A DNA stretch of 64,000 bases from Gilliamella sp. N-G2 (GTDB lineage Bacteria > Pseudomonadota > Gammaproteobacteria > Enterobacterales > Orbaceae), in contig NZ_NAST01000002.1 in assembly GCF_002142215.1 (NCBI RefSeq), positions 124,001 to 188,000 of the forward strand, read 5' to 3'. Position 1 is the stretch's first letter; every line of letters begins with the position of its first letter. Below the pieces are notes generated by a model. It searched no databases and was not told the DNA's origin. It saw only the letters and a list, made by a program, of their open reading frames with translations. Shown piece by piece: positions 1 to 8,843 of this stretch. Made by a program: the position numbers and the translations under genes.

Positions 1-366
1 TAGGAGCTAGGTGTTATTGACATTATCATACTAGCGAAATGTGAATAAATTATCACTGGTTCAGACTGATTATTAAACTTTGTTTTTCTGTAGTTAATCG
101 GTAATAACATTGTTATTCTAACCACTAATTTTTATCGCTTACTTTTTTAGATCCATTGGCTTTTCAAATCAATTATTTTTTAACGTTCTAACTCTATTTT
201 TTTCAATTGATACTATTGTTATGTTATCAAATATTAACTGTTGCTCTGTTATCGAACGTCAAGAATTGCAAAAAATCTTAACAAGCGTCAATAAATCAAT
301 TGCAATTAATTCGTACTTTGTTAGATGAGTAATTAAAAACTTGGTAAGTGTTGGTTGGAGGATAAA
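1..366. other. AT-rich stretch without a recognisable gene
   Basis: All three forward frames close within the first 20 bases, so no gene runs in from the left edge on the plus strand. I see no tRNA or RNA family. The stretch ends in a strong Shine-Dalgarno sequence (GGAGG, 357-361) that serves the micro-ORF at 367. Confidence 0.5.
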
Positions 367-426
367 ATGATATCGCATGGAGTTTTTTCGACATTTAATC
401 TAAATATCGATAATATAATATACTAA
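367..426 (+). CDS. Micro-ORF of 19 codons, function unknown
   Basis: The ORF starts with ATG five bases after a near-ideal GGAGG ribosome binding site (357-361) and encodes a peptide starting MISHGVFSTFN and ending NIIY. A 9-bp inverted repeat followed by four T (430-456) lies directly after the stop, so the unit looks like a short transcript with one small peptide. I recognise no family, and the composition gives no clear membrane segment. It could be a leader peptide of a lost gene, a real small protein, or chance. Conservation in relatives is not known to me. Confidence 0.3.
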   Translation: MISHGVFSTFNLNIDNIIY

Positions 427-429
427 GGC

Positions 430-456
430 AAATCACTGACTAACAGCAGTGATTTT
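430..456 (+). terminator. Hairpin with short T run after the micro-ORF
   Basis: AAATCACTG (430-438) pairs perfectly with CAGTGATTT (447-455) across an 8-nt loop, and one more T follows. The T tract is short, so termination would be moderate. Confidence 0.45.
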
Positions 457-491
457 CAGTGCATATTTAAGGGGCTTTAGATTTTTAACTA

Positions 492-528
492 AAAAAAGTT
501 GAGAAAAGAAGGCTTTGCCCCTTCAACC
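492..528 (-). terminator. Probable terminator of the SDR gene
   Basis: Read on the minus strand just after the SDR stop, GTTGAAGG and a later CCTTC can pair around a GGCAAAG loop, followed by TTTTC, TCAAC and a run of seven T. The stem is imperfect, but the T run is in the right place. Confidence 0.45.
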
Positions 529-553
529 ACTTCAATCACTTGTATTCAATTGT

Positions 554-1333
554 TTATTTCTGATTTTCTGCTGGATTACCAGAATAAGGAAAGATACTAT
601 CTTTTAAACTGAATGAAAAATCTTTCGTGCTTATCTCGCCAATTATTTTGTTGCTATCATAAAGGGCTAATAAAAATTCAGCCACTTGATCAGCAGAATG
701 ATATTTGGCAAAACTTTTATCATAATCATATTTATCAACATTATTGGCTTTTTTGCCAAATTCCGTTTGTGTTGCCGCCGGAGCAAGTACTTTTGCTCTT
801 AATTGAGCTTTAGCTTGTATTAGTTCGTGGGCAAGCCCTTCAGTGAAGGCATTAACATAAAATTTCGTGGCACAATAGGTAACAGCATTTGGTACAATGG
901 TATAGCCACCTCGAGATGATATATTAATCAACTGAGTATTTGCTTGATCTTTATATTTACGTACATAAAGCGTTGATAGAATGGTTAAAGCTTCAATATT
1001 TAAATTCAGCATTGCTTCAATCTTTGTTAAATCTTGATCGTTTACACTACCATAATGACCAAAACCGGCATTATTAACCCAAGTTTCTATAAAATAACTT
1101 TCTAACTCATTAAATAAATTATAATTAGACTGTATATTGGTTAAATCACAAACTTTTATAATAACTTCAACTTTGGGATTTATTTCTGCTATTTGTTGTT
1201 TTAATGATTCTAAATTTTCTTTTCTTCGAGCAATTACTATCAGATTTTTGTTTCTTTTGGCAAATGCGATCGCCGTTGCATAACCTATTCCCGAGCTAGC
1301 ACCAGTGATAAGAGTATATCTTTTATTTTCCAT
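554..1333 (-). CDS. Short-chain dehydrogenase/reductase (SDR) family protein
   Basis: This is a 259-residue classical SDR, a cytoplasmic NAD(P)-dependent oxidoreductase. The cofactor motif TGASSGIG is at residues 10-17, NNAG at 87-90, the catalytic Ser near 139-140 and the YxxxK pair at Tyr153/Lys157. RR at residues 36-37, after the second strand, is compatible with NADP preference. The substrate cannot be read from sequence. The gene is divergent from a LysR regulator 231 bp away, the usual arrangement of a LysR target, so induction by that regulator is likely but inferred. Family assignment is certain; physiological role is unknown. Confidence 0.9.
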   Translation of the reverse strand: MENKRYTLITGASSGIGYATAIAFAKRNKNLIVIARRKENLESLKQQIAEINPKVEVIIKVCDLTNIQSNYNLFNELESYFIETWVNNAGFGHYGSVNDQDLTKIEAMLNLNIEALTILSTLYVRKYKDQANTQLINISSRGGYTIVPNAVTYCATKFYVNAFTEGLAHELIQAKAQLRAKVLAPAATQTEFGKKANNVDKYDYDKSFAKYHSADQVAEFLLALYDSNKIIGEISTKDFSFSLKDSIFPYSGNPAENQK

Positions 1334-1564
1334 TTTTTATCCTTTTGTTACTTAGATTGATACCTATATTTTAATGAGTTGTCATCACAAGATAATTAGC
1401 TGACATAAAAATAGTTATGCAAATTTAATCAGCAAAACTTTGTTTAATGATGATTATATGCTCACTAAATTTCCGTATTTAATTGATGAACTGTATTATA
1501 TTCATTGATAAAATGACAATAAATAATATCAAAATTGATTTATTAACAACTGAGGATTACTAAT

Positions 1565-2455
1565 ATGGATTTAGTTAAATGTATGGAAGCATTTGTTATA
1601 ACCGTGAAAACAGGCTCTTTTGCTGCAACGTCTATTTCATTAAATACTTCCCCACAAATGATTGCTAAATATATTCTTTTTTTAGAAAATTATTTAGGTC
1701 TAAAATTGCTTAATCGAACGACAAGATCACAAAATTTAACAGAGTTTGGTAAACAGTATTATGAACGATGTTTGTTTATTCTAAATGAAATTAAAAGTAC
1801 AAAAACATTAGCACAACAATTTAGCCAAGAGCCTAAAGGAAGGTTAAGGATTAGTGCCCCGATTAGTTATGGTCAATTTAATTTGATTCCTGTGATAAGT
1901 CGCTTTATGAAATGTTATCCGAAAGTGAATATTGATATTCAATTAAGTGATCGTTATGTCGACTTAGTTAAAGATGATTTTGATGTGGTGTTTCGAATTG
2001 GCTCATTAAATGATTCAAGTTTAATTGCTCGTAAACTAAGTGACTTACAGCTAATTTTTGCTGCTTCACCAAGTTATTTAGCTCAAAATGGCGTACCATC
2101 AATACCAGATGATTTGAAGAAACATCAATGCTTAATTTATCAATATGTCAATCCGACCAAAAAAGATAATTTTTGGCCATTTACTATAAATGGTAAGTTA
2201 ACTAATATCGCTATTTCTGGCGCATTTCAAAGTAATAATACCAGTGCATTGGCTACAGCCGCTATTGAAGGATTAGGTATCACGATGTTACCTGAGTCAG
2301 TACTGAATGAGTCGATAAAACAAAGCAAATTAATTCCTATTCTGCAAGATTTTTTGCCCCCGCCTAGAGAAGCTCATATTTTATATACAGCAGATAAGCA
2401 AAGATTACCTAAACTTAATATTTTTATTGAGTTTATGGTTAATGCTATGTCTTGA
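1565..2455 (+). CDS. LysR-family transcriptional regulator
   Basis: This 296-residue protein has the LysR layout: a winged helix-turn-helix in residues 1-60 (motif SFAATSISLNTSPQMIAKYI) followed by a periplasmic-binding-protein-like effector domain from about residue 90 to the end. It resembles the common LysR subgroup that controls divergent oxidoreductases. ATG at 1565 follows GAGGA at a suitable distance. The divergent SDR gene is the obvious candidate target. The effector is unknown. A strong bidirectional terminator separates it from the convergent tolC. Confidence 0.9.
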   Translation: MDLVKCMEAFVITVKTGSFAATSISLNTSPQMIAKYILFLENYLGLKLLNRTTRSQNLTEFGKQYYERCLFILNEIKSTKTLAQQFSQEPKGRLRISAPISYGQFNLIPVISRFMKCYPKVNIDIQLSDRYVDLVKDDFDVVFRIGSLNDSSLIARKLSDLQLIFAASPSYLAQNGVPSIPDDLKKHQCLIYQYVNPTKKDNFWPFTINGKLTNIAISGAFQSNNTSALATAAIEGLGITMLPESVLNESIKQSKLIPILQDFLPPPREAHILYTADKQRLPKLNIFIEFMVNAMS

Positions 2456-2511
2456 TAAATATTGCAATACATTTAGTAATAGAATTAAATTAGATAAATT
2501 AATCATCCAAA

Positions 2512-2545
2512 ACAGAAAAAGCGATCTAAGAATCGCTTTTTCTGT
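2512..2545. terminator. Bidirectional terminator between lysR and tolC
   Basis: A perfect 14-bp stem (2512-2525 with 2532-2545, arms ACAGAAAAAGCGAT and its complement) encloses CTAAGA. The A-rich and T-rich stem ends let it work on both strands, serving the two convergent genes. Confidence 0.85.
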
Positions 2546-2570
2546 CTAATTTAACTTTATTTATAGTAGA

Positions 2571-3917
2571 TTATTTTATCGTTGCTAGGGTACTAACTTC
2601 TTTACCTAACATATTGTTTAAATAAACTAAATCATTTGCAGTTAAAGTACCAACAGCATATTTCAACTGTAATAAACTAGTTAAATAATTGTATTTAGCA
2701 TCAGATAGATTTCGTTTTGAACTATAAAGTTGTGTAGTGGCATTTAGTACATCAACAATAGTACGAGTTCCCACTTGATAACCAGAAGATGTGGCTTCTA
2801 AGGAACTTTGTGCAGAAACAACCGCTTGTTGATAAGCTTTGATAGCACTAATTGATGACGAAATATTGTTATAAGATGAGCGGATTTGATTAATTACACT
2901 ACGATTAGTGCTTTCAAGCTTTTCACTGAAACTAACGAAGTTATGTTGTGCTTGTTGCACTTGTGATACTGTCGCGCCTCCAGAAAATAAAGGTAAACTT
3001 ACACTAACCCCAATTTTGTTATCACCTGAATAATTTTTACCCGCAGTATGACGTTCGTAATTGAAGTTACCATAACTATCTGTTTTATTTAAATTCGTTG
3101 ATGCTTCTAAGCTAGCAGTAGGCATATAGCCAGATTGCGCCATTTTGATTTGGTCACGAGCAATCTCTTGGTTTAACTTCATTGTTAATAAATTGAGATT
3201 AGCTGTTTCAGATTGTTTTAATAATGTATTGATTTGTGTCGGTTGTTCAGTTCTGAAGGTTTTAGTGTCAACACTAGCGAGTTTAGAATAGAAACGTCCA
3301 CTTACTTGGCGTAATGCTTCAATAGCGTTATTTAAGTCATTTAATGCATTAACTTGTTGGGCTACTGTTAAATCATAATTTGCTTGTGCATTTTGTACGT
3401 CTGTAATGGCAACTAAACCAACTTGATGTTGTTGGCGAGTTTGTTCTAATTGACGACCAATTGCTTTTTTCTGTGCATCGATAAAGCTTAACGCATCAAG
3501 ACATTTAAGTACATTAAAGTAAGCTACAGAAGTGTTCAAAATCAATGTTTGGCCTTGATATTGATAAGAAATATCTGCAATAGTTGCTTGTTTTTTTGTG
3601 ATATCTAAAGCTTTCCAATTAGAAAAATTGAAGATACTTTGTGATACGGCGACTTGATATAAGTTAGCGTTTTTAGAGTTCTTACCACTGATGTCTCGAC
3701 GCCCATGATCTATAGTATAAGAAGCACTTAGCCCAACTTGCGGAAGTAGGCTTGCACGAGAGCCGGAAATTGCTGAATAAGCTTTATCTTTTTCAGCCAA
3801 TGAACTGCGTAAATCTGGATTGGTTTCTTTTGCTTGTTCATAAACTTGAACTAAGTTTTCAGCAAACACAGATTGACTTAATGCTAAGCCAATTAAAAAG
3901 GTTAAAGTTTTTTTCAT
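2571..3917 (-). CDS. tolC: Outer membrane channel protein TolC
   Basis: TolC forms the trimeric outer-membrane exit duct of tripartite efflux pumps and type I secretion systems. The 448-residue protein has a signal peptide (MKKTLTFLIGLALSQSVFA, cleavage before EN), then two tandem outer-membrane-efflux repeats with the typical helical pattern; the second contains SLPLFSGG. A TTG lies one codon upstream, but ATG at 3917 follows AGAGA and gives the canonical MKK signal start, so I chose it. No efflux partner lies beside it, but nudF and cpdA follow divergently as in E. coli, where tolC also neighbours them. Confidence 0.93.
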   Translation of the reverse strand: MKKTLTFLIGLALSQSVFAENLVQVYEQAKETNPDLRSSLAEKDKAYSAISGSRASLLPQVGLSASYTIDHGRRDISGKNSKNANLYQVAVSQSIFNFSNWKALDITKKQATIADISYQYQGQTLILNTSVAYFNVLKCLDALSFIDAQKKAIGRQLEQTRQQHQVGLVAITDVQNAQANYDLTVAQQVNALNDLNNAIEALRQVSGRFYSKLASVDTKTFRTEQPTQINTLLKQSETANLNLLTMKLNQEIARDQIKMAQSGYMPTASLEASTNLNKTDSYGNFNYERHTAGKNYSGDNKIGVSVSLPLFSGGATVSQVQQAQHNFVSFSEKLESTNRSVINQIRSSYNNISSSISAIKAYQQAVVSAQSSLEATSSGYQVGTRTIVDVLNATTQLYSSKRNLSDAKYNYLTSLLQLKYAVGTLTANDLVYLNNMLGKEVSTLATIK

Positions 3918-4056
3918 CAATCTTTCTCTTTAAAAGCAATAAAATAGAATAATATTTCCAATTGCATAATTTTAACAGATAATTAGCATATAGAAAGTAT
4001 CCTTATTCCTGATTCGCACTTTTTATTAAAATTTAATCTAAAATCGAGAACTTAAT

Positions 4057-4686
4057 ATGAAATATAAACCTACGCCAGTGCTTTTTAATAAGAAAGATAT
4101 TTTTAATTTAACTAAACGAACTTTATATAAAGGTTTTTTTTCGTTATTAGAATATCGTTTTCAATACCGTAAATTCGATGGTTCTGTTAGTGAGATGGTG
4201 ACTCGTGAAATTTTGGAGCGAGGTCATGCTGTGGTGCTTTTAGCTTATGATGATAAACGTGATGAGGTGGTGCTTATTGAGCAAATTAGGATAGCCGCGA
4301 TTGATACTCAAGATAGTCCTTGGATGCTAGAGTTGATTGCGGGAATGATGGATCATGAAAATGAATCCACTGAAGAAGTTGCAAAACGAGAAGCGATGGA
4401 AGAAGCGGGTATTGTTATTGGGAAATGTAAACCAATTATCAGTTATCTTGCATCACCAGGTGGTTTAACAGAGCAATTACATATATTGGTTGGCCAAGTT
4501 GATTCTTCTACAGCAAAAGGTGTGCATGGTTTAGCTGAAGAAAACGAAGATATCAAGGTTCATGTAGTTAGTCGTGAGCAAGCGTATAAATGGGTTGAAG
4601 AAGGAGTAATAAATAATGCCGCTTCAATTATTGCGCTACAGTGGTTACAACTTAATCATCTAAAACTAAAGAATGAGTGGAAATAA
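4057..4686 (+). CDS. nudF: ADP-ribose diphosphatase NudF
   Basis: This 209-residue Nudix hydrolase cleaves ADP-ribose to AMP and ribose 5-phosphate. It aligns with E. coli NudF almost end to end, including FERGHAAV-like and SFLASPGG-like blocks and a C-terminus ending LKNEWK. The Nudix box is at about residues 98-121 (REAMEEAG core), but Gly to the first Glu is one residue longer (GMMDHENE) than the usual GX5E. The gene lies upstream of cpdA as in E. coli, without the intervening yqiB. The 160-bp gap contains a CRP site, so cpdA probably has its own promoter. Confidence 0.93.
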   Translation: MKYKPTPVLFNKKDIFNLTKRTLYKGFFSLLEYRFQYRKFDGSVSEMVTREILERGHAVVLLAYDDKRDEVVLIEQIRIAAIDTQDSPWMLELIAGMMDHENESTEEVAKREAMEEAGIVIGKCKPIISYLASPGGLTEQLHILVGQVDSSTAKGVHGLAEENEDIKVHVVSREQAYKWVEEGVINNAASIIALQWLQLNHLKLKNEWK

Positions 4687-4777
4687 GCAGTTTTTTGTTA
4701 AACTAAGCAATTATTACTTTCCTAAAAATAGAATTTATTTTACAATTTAATATAACATCATGATTTAAAATAAAAAT

Positions 4778-4793
4778 TGTGATGTTGATCACA
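4778..4793 (+). promoter_or_regulatory. Perfect CRP-binding site upstream of cpdA
   Basis: TGTGATGTTGATCACA matches the CRP half-site consensus TGTGA-N6-TCACA at all ten fixed positions, and symmetry extends outwards (ATTGTGAT...ATCACAAT). It lies about 54 bases before the cpdA start. A TATAAT at 4823-4828 could be the -10 element, which would place the site near -49.5, not a classical activator position; the true start site is unknown. Confidence 0.8.
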
Positions 4794-4846
4794 ATATCAA
4801 TTCTATTACTGGCATGATTTCATATAATAAACGATAGAGGTAGATT

Positions 4847-5677
4847 TTGGAGTCACTTTTGAAGCTTCAAATACAAAATAAGTATTGTGCAAAAATTTTG
4901 CATATTACTGATACACATCTGTTTGAGAGTGAGGATGGCGCCTTATTAGGCGTTAAATCGAATGCGAGTTTTTTATCGGTTATTAATGAAATTAAGCATA
5001 GTAATAAAAAATATGATTTAATTGTTGCAACAGGTGATTTTGTGCAGGATGGTTCGATGAAATCCTATGCGCGTTTTGCTGAGCAGATCAAACAATTTAA
5101 AATACCATGTGTCTGGTTGGCTGGTAATCATGATAATTATAGTCATATGCAGGAAGTGTTTTCAAATTACCAACTAGCTGAAAATAAGCTAGTAATGCTT
5201 GGCGATAATTGGTTGATTGTGCTTTTAAATAGTCAAGTTTTTGGTCAGGCTTATGGTTGGTTATCTGAATCTGAACTGCAATTTCTTGAAAAGACGTTGT
5301 TATCCTATCCTGATAAAAATGTAATGGTCTTTTTACATCATCATCCTATTAATTCAGGTTGTCATTGGTTAGATAAGCATATTTTGAAAAATAGCTGTGA
5401 ACTAGAGAAGATCGTTAAAAAGTTTTCAACTTTCAGAGGTCTTGGTTGGGGACATATTCACCAACAACAAGATCATGTTTGGCATAACTGTCAAGCATTT
5501 TCAACACCTTCTACTTGTTTTCAATTTAAGCCTAATTGCTATGATTTTCAATTATCTAATGAAGATGCACCTGGATGGCGAGAAATTTCTCTCAATGAAG
5601 ATGGAACGTTAGAAACTAGCGTTTTTCGTATTGCAGATAATCAATTTCTACCTGATATTTCACAAAAAGGTTATTAG
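4847..5677 (+). CDS. cpdA: 3',5'-cyclic-AMP phosphodiesterase CpdA
   Basis: CpdA hydrolyses cAMP to AMP and so lowers CRP activity. The 276-residue class III phosphodiesterase has all metallophosphoesterase motifs: DTH at 22-24, GD at 63-64, GNHD at 93-96, HHHP at 164-167 and GHIH at 202-205. The start is TTG with AGAGG six bases upstream; the resulting MESLLKL matches the E. coli N-terminus MESLLTL. A second TTG at 4859 follows GGAG at equally good spacing, so a protein four residues shorter is possible. A perfect CRP site upstream suggests feedback by its own substrate's receptor. Confidence 0.94.
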   Translation: MESLLKLQIQNKYCAKILHITDTHLFESEDGALLGVKSNASFLSVINEIKHSNKKYDLIVATGDFVQDGSMKSYARFAEQIKQFKIPCVWLAGNHDNYSHMQEVFSNYQLAENKLVMLGDNWLIVLLNSQVFGQAYGWLSESELQFLEKTLLSYPDKNVMVFLHHHPINSGCHWLDKHILKNSCELEKIVKKFSTFRGLGWGHIHQQQDHVWHNCQAFSTPSTCFQFKPNCYDFQLSNEDAPGWREISLNEDGTLETSVFRIADNQFLPDISQKGY

Positions 5678-5740
5678 CATTCAATCTTATCAAAAGTAAT
5701 GATCTATCTAAATTGTTTATTTAATTAGTGTGTTAATTAA

Positions 5741-7204
5741 TTATAGTAATGGAGCAAAAAAGTAAAATAGTCGCTCAACAATCCGTTGCCAAATTGGTCG
5801 TTTTTTCCATTTTTCTATATTAACTTTATCCGATTTTGATAAATATTGTCCTAATAATGTAGATAATGATTTTGCAAACTGTGCATCATCAATCACTGTC
5901 GTAATTTCAAAATTTAACCATAAACTTCGCATATCTAAGTTAACGGTACCCACTAAACTAAGTTGATCGTCGATTAATACACTTTTAGTATGTAATAAAT
6001 TATCATTAAATTGATAAAGCTTAACGCCACCGTTTAATAATTCAGAAAAAAAAGCTCGACTTGCCCATTTTACCATTAGCGAATCATTATTTTTAGGCAC
6101 GATAATAATAACTTCAACCCCTCGTTGAGCTGCGGTACATATTGCATGTAAAATGTCGTCACTAGGTACCAAATAAGGTGTTGTGAAAATAATTTGTTCT
6201 TGAGCAGAATAGATAGATGTTAACAATACCTGATGAATCATGTTTTCAGTATAACCTGGGCCAGAAGGAATAAGTTGCATAATATGTTTCTTTTCTTCCG
6301 GTGGTTCAGCAAAATCAGTAATTTGTGGAAGTGCTAAATATTTTCCTGTTTCAAGTTCCCAATCACTAGCATATATTGCGCCCATTAACGTGGTAACTGG
6401 TCCATTCATTCTGATCATAATATCAACCCATTCACCAACATGTTTGTTCTGTTTGAAAAATCTTGGGTCGACAATGTTCATACTACCTGTATATGAAATG
6501 TAGTTATCAATAATAGCGACTTTACGATGTTGTCGAAGATCAAGACGTCTAAACATAAATCTTAATAGATTCACTTGTAACGCTTCAACAATAACAATAC
6601 CTGCATCACGCATTCTTTGGCAGGCGTTTGAACGAATAAAATGTCGACTACCGGCCGAGTCAATCATTAATCGACAAGTAACACCTCTCTGCGTGGCTTG
6701 TATTAGTGCTTGTTCAACATCATCTGCTCTACCGCCTTCATTCCAAATATAAAATACCATTTCAATATTGGAGTGAGCATTATTAATGTCTTCAATTAGG
6801 CGATCAAAAATAACATCAGTGTTACTTAATAATTCAATGTGGTTGCCTCTGATTCCGTCAAGGCCGGTTTGATGCTTGCAGAGTTGGAAAATAGGTTTGC
6901 TAACTTGACTTACTTTAGTAGTGAATATGTCAGGAAAAGCACTTAGTCGATTAATAAATTTGGTAATAGTAGGACGCATTTTTTGCGCACGCTTCGCTCT
7001 TTGTTGACCAAGATGCGCTTCGCCTAGCGCAAAATAGAGGAGTACGCCAATTATAGGTAATATATAGATGACTAACATCCATGCAATGACGTAAGTGGTT
7101 GGTCGTCTTTTAAACACAATACGTAAGGTGGTTGATACAATCAATAACCAATAAATAAGAAATATTAATGTACTTACTAAAGCATGAAATGATGTAAATT
7201 GCAT
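5741..7204 (-). CDS. clsA: Cardiolipin synthase A
   Basis: ClsA condenses two phosphatidylglycerols to cardiolipin and glycerol at the inner membrane. The 487-residue protein has two N-terminal membrane helices (about 8-30 and 37-60) and two phospholipase-D HKD motifs: HRK at 226-228 with the following D and GSMN, and HTK at 405-407 with D and GTVN. Length equals E. coli ClsA (486). It ends the yciB-yciA-clsA group, with only 5 bases after yciA, matching the E. coli neighbourhood without tonB and yciI. Confidence 0.95.
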   Translation of the reverse strand: MQFTSFHALVSTLIFLIYWLLIVSTTLRIVFKRRPTTYVIAWMLVIYILPIIGVLLYFALGEAHLGQQRAKRAQKMRPTITKFINRLSAFPDIFTTKVSQVSKPIFQLCKHQTGLDGIRGNHIELLSNTDVIFDRLIEDINNAHSNIEMVFYIWNEGGRADDVEQALIQATQRGVTCRLMIDSAGSRHFIRSNACQRMRDAGIVIVEALQVNLLRFMFRRLDLRQHRKVAIIDNYISYTGSMNIVDPRFFKQNKHVGEWVDIMIRMNGPVTTLMGAIYASDWELETGKYLALPQITDFAEPPEEKKHIMQLIPSGPGYTENMIHQVLLTSIYSAQEQIIFTTPYLVPSDDILHAICTAAQRGVEVIIIVPKNNDSLMVKWASRAFFSELLNGGVKLYQFNDNLLHTKSVLIDDQLSLVGTVNLDMRSLWLNFEITTVIDDAQFAKSLSTLLGQYLSKSDKVNIEKWKKRPIWQRIVERLFYFFAPLL

Positions 7205-7209
7205 ATTTA

Positions 7210-7668
7210 TCAGCTATAACTTAAGTTTAATTTACTAATAGGGTCTTTATTACAGTCGAAATTTTGAAATATTTCTGGCAATGGTTTCGGGTTGTTATGT
7301 TTATCTACTGATACATACGTAAATGTCGCATCAGTAATACAAAAACGTTGGGTGGAATTGTCAGCATCAGTTATTTTTTTAATCCAGACTTCAATACCGA
7401 TAGTAATTGATGTTTTACCTGTTTTTATACAATGTGCATAACAACAAACAACATCCCCAACCATTGCTGGTTTGTAGAAAGTAATACTACTCGCATTAAC
7501 AGTTACTACTCTTCTTTTAGCTATTTCTTTAGCTAAAATTCCGCCCGCTAAATCCATTTGTGACATGATCCATCCACCAAAAATATGACCATGAGGGTTA
7601 GTGTCTGCTGGCATTGCTAAAGTTCGTAAAACTAATTGTCCTTTTGGATTGTTTTCTTTTTGTGTCAT
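7210..7668 (-). CDS. yciA: Acyl-CoA thioesterase YciA
   Basis: YciA is a hot-dog-fold hydrolase that cleaves a broad range of acyl-CoA esters. The 152-residue protein has the family signature HGHIFGGWIMSQMD near residues 26-39 with the catalytic Asp, and a C-terminal strand TFTYVSVD. It is clustered between yciB (27 bp upstream) and clsA (5 bp downstream) on the same strand, so the three are probably co-transcribed and linked to membrane lipid metabolism. Confidence 0.93.
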   Translation of the reverse strand: MTQKENNPKGQLVLRTLAMPADTNPHGHIFGGWIMSQMDLAGGILAKEIAKRRVVTVNASSITFYKPAMVGDVVCCYAHCIKTGKTSITIGIEVWIKKITDADNSTQRFCITDATFTYVSVDKHNNPKPLPEIFQNFDCNKDPISKLNLSYS

Positions 7669-7695
7669 ATTAAAAGTACTCTTTCTTAGATTATT

Positions 7696-8238
7696 TTATC
7701 CGTTATTAGCAGTTTTATTCATATGTCTATAAATATAAATGCCTGAAATCAAAGACATTACTAATGATGCTCCCGGTAAAATAAACACTTTGAAGATCCA
7801 AAAAAAATTATCTGCTGCATAATATGTTGCTATTAAACTGAAAGTTCCGCAAGCAATAAAAAATACAATCCATACCACATTCAACTTATTCCAAACGGTT
7901 ATGTCAAGCTGTATTTCTTTGCCTAACATTTTTTGTAATAGATTTTTTTGGAAACCAAACTGACTAATAGATAATGCTGCAGCAAATAAGAAGTTTATGA
8001 TGGTTACTTTCCATTTAATTATATTTTGATCTCGGGTATAAAGTGTTACGCTACCAAAAATCATTATCATCATATAAGATATGAGCTCAACTTTATCAAG
8101 TTTTTTATACATAACAAGAATAATTAAAAAAGAAATTGTTGCCGAAACCATTAAGGCTTGTACACCGATAAAAATATCGTAAATTGTTAAAAATATAAAA
8201 AAAACAATGAGAGGAATAAAATTTAAAAGCTGCTTCAT
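7696..8238 (-). CDS. yciB: Inner membrane septation protein YciB
   Basis: YciB (intracellular septation protein A, IspZ) is an integral membrane protein involved in cell-envelope synthesis and interacting with the elongasome and divisome. The 180-residue sequence has about five hydrophobic segments, begins MKQLLNFIPLIVFF as in homologues and contains the conserved LGKEIQL and NFFWIFKVFILP-like blocks. It heads the yciB-yciA-clsA operon. The molecular activity of the family is not settled. Confidence 0.92.
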   Translation of the reverse strand: MKQLLNFIPLIVFFIFLTIYDIFIGVQALMVSATISFLIILVMYKKLDKVELISYMMIMIFGSVTLYTRDQNIIKWKVTIINFLFAAALSISQFGFQKNLLQKMLGKEIQLDITVWNKLNVVWIVFFIACGTFSLIATYYAADNFFWIFKVFILPGASLVMSLISGIYIYRHMNKTANNG

Positions 8239-8288
8239 TTAATTATTAACCTAAAATATAAAAGTAAGTGCTCTCGATAAGTAAAATA

Positions 8289-8308
8289 AAGCCCATATAT
8301 ATAGGCTT
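8289..8308 (-). terminator. Probable fur terminator
   Basis: On the minus strand, AAGCC and GGCTT pair around an AT-rich loop immediately at the fur stop, followed by TTATTTTAC. The 5-bp stem is short, so efficiency is uncertain. Confidence 0.45.
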
Positions 8309-8765
8309 ATTTTTTTGCATGAAGTTCTGGGTGAACTTTACAGTTACCTGATTTACAATGACCGTAAAGATATAAGCTATGAAAGGTTAGTGTAACGCCA
8401 TATTGCTCTGCGATTTCTTTTTGTCGTTTGTTGATGATTTCGTCCCGAAATTCAAAAACTTCACCGCAATCTAAACAAATTAGGTGATCATGATGTTTTT
8501 GTGATGCAAGTTCAAAAACCGCTCTTCCACCTTCAAAATTGTGACGCGTTACGATACCTGCATCATCAAATTGGTTTAATACACGATATACAGTGGCAAG
8601 ACCAATTTCTTCGCCCATATCAAGTAACTTTTTATAAAGATCTTCAACAGTAATGTGTTGACATGAAGGGTCTCGCAATAATTCTAAAATTTTCAATCGC
8701 GGTAAGGTAACCTTTAAGCCCGCACTTTTGAGTGCTGCATTATTATCTTTATCATGATTTGTCAT
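8307..8765 (-). CDS. fur: Ferric uptake regulator Fur
   Basis: Fur is the iron-responsive dimeric repressor of iron acquisition. The 152-residue protein has the N-terminal winged helix (ALKSAGLKVTLPRLKILELL), the metal-binding HHDHL segment and the CxxC pair (CLDC), plus a second CxxxxC near the C-terminus (GHCKSGNCK). A TTG at 8777 would add four residues, but the ATG at 8765 aligns with the E. coli start, so I use it. The fldA gene lies just upstream in the same direction, as in E. coli, but the intervening uof leader ORF is not evident. Confidence 0.94.
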   Translation of the reverse strand: MTNHDKDNNAALKSAGLKVTLPRLKILELLRDPSCQHITVEDLYKKLLDMGEEIGLATVYRVLNQFDDAGIVTRHNFEGGRAVFELASQKHHDHLICLDCGEVFEFRDEIINKRQKEIAEQYGVTLTFHSLYLYGHCKSGNCKVHPELHAKK

Positions 8766-8843
8766 ATTACATTCCAAATTAGTTAATTAATTAAGCATAT
8801 TATAAAAATATGAACGGAAAATAAAATAAATCACTTTGATAGA

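Noticed and set aside
1-48. Possible 3' end of an upstream gene at the left edge
   Set aside because: Frame 1 is closed at bases 1-3 and 46-48 and the other forward frames close within 20 bases; nothing supports a gene entering.
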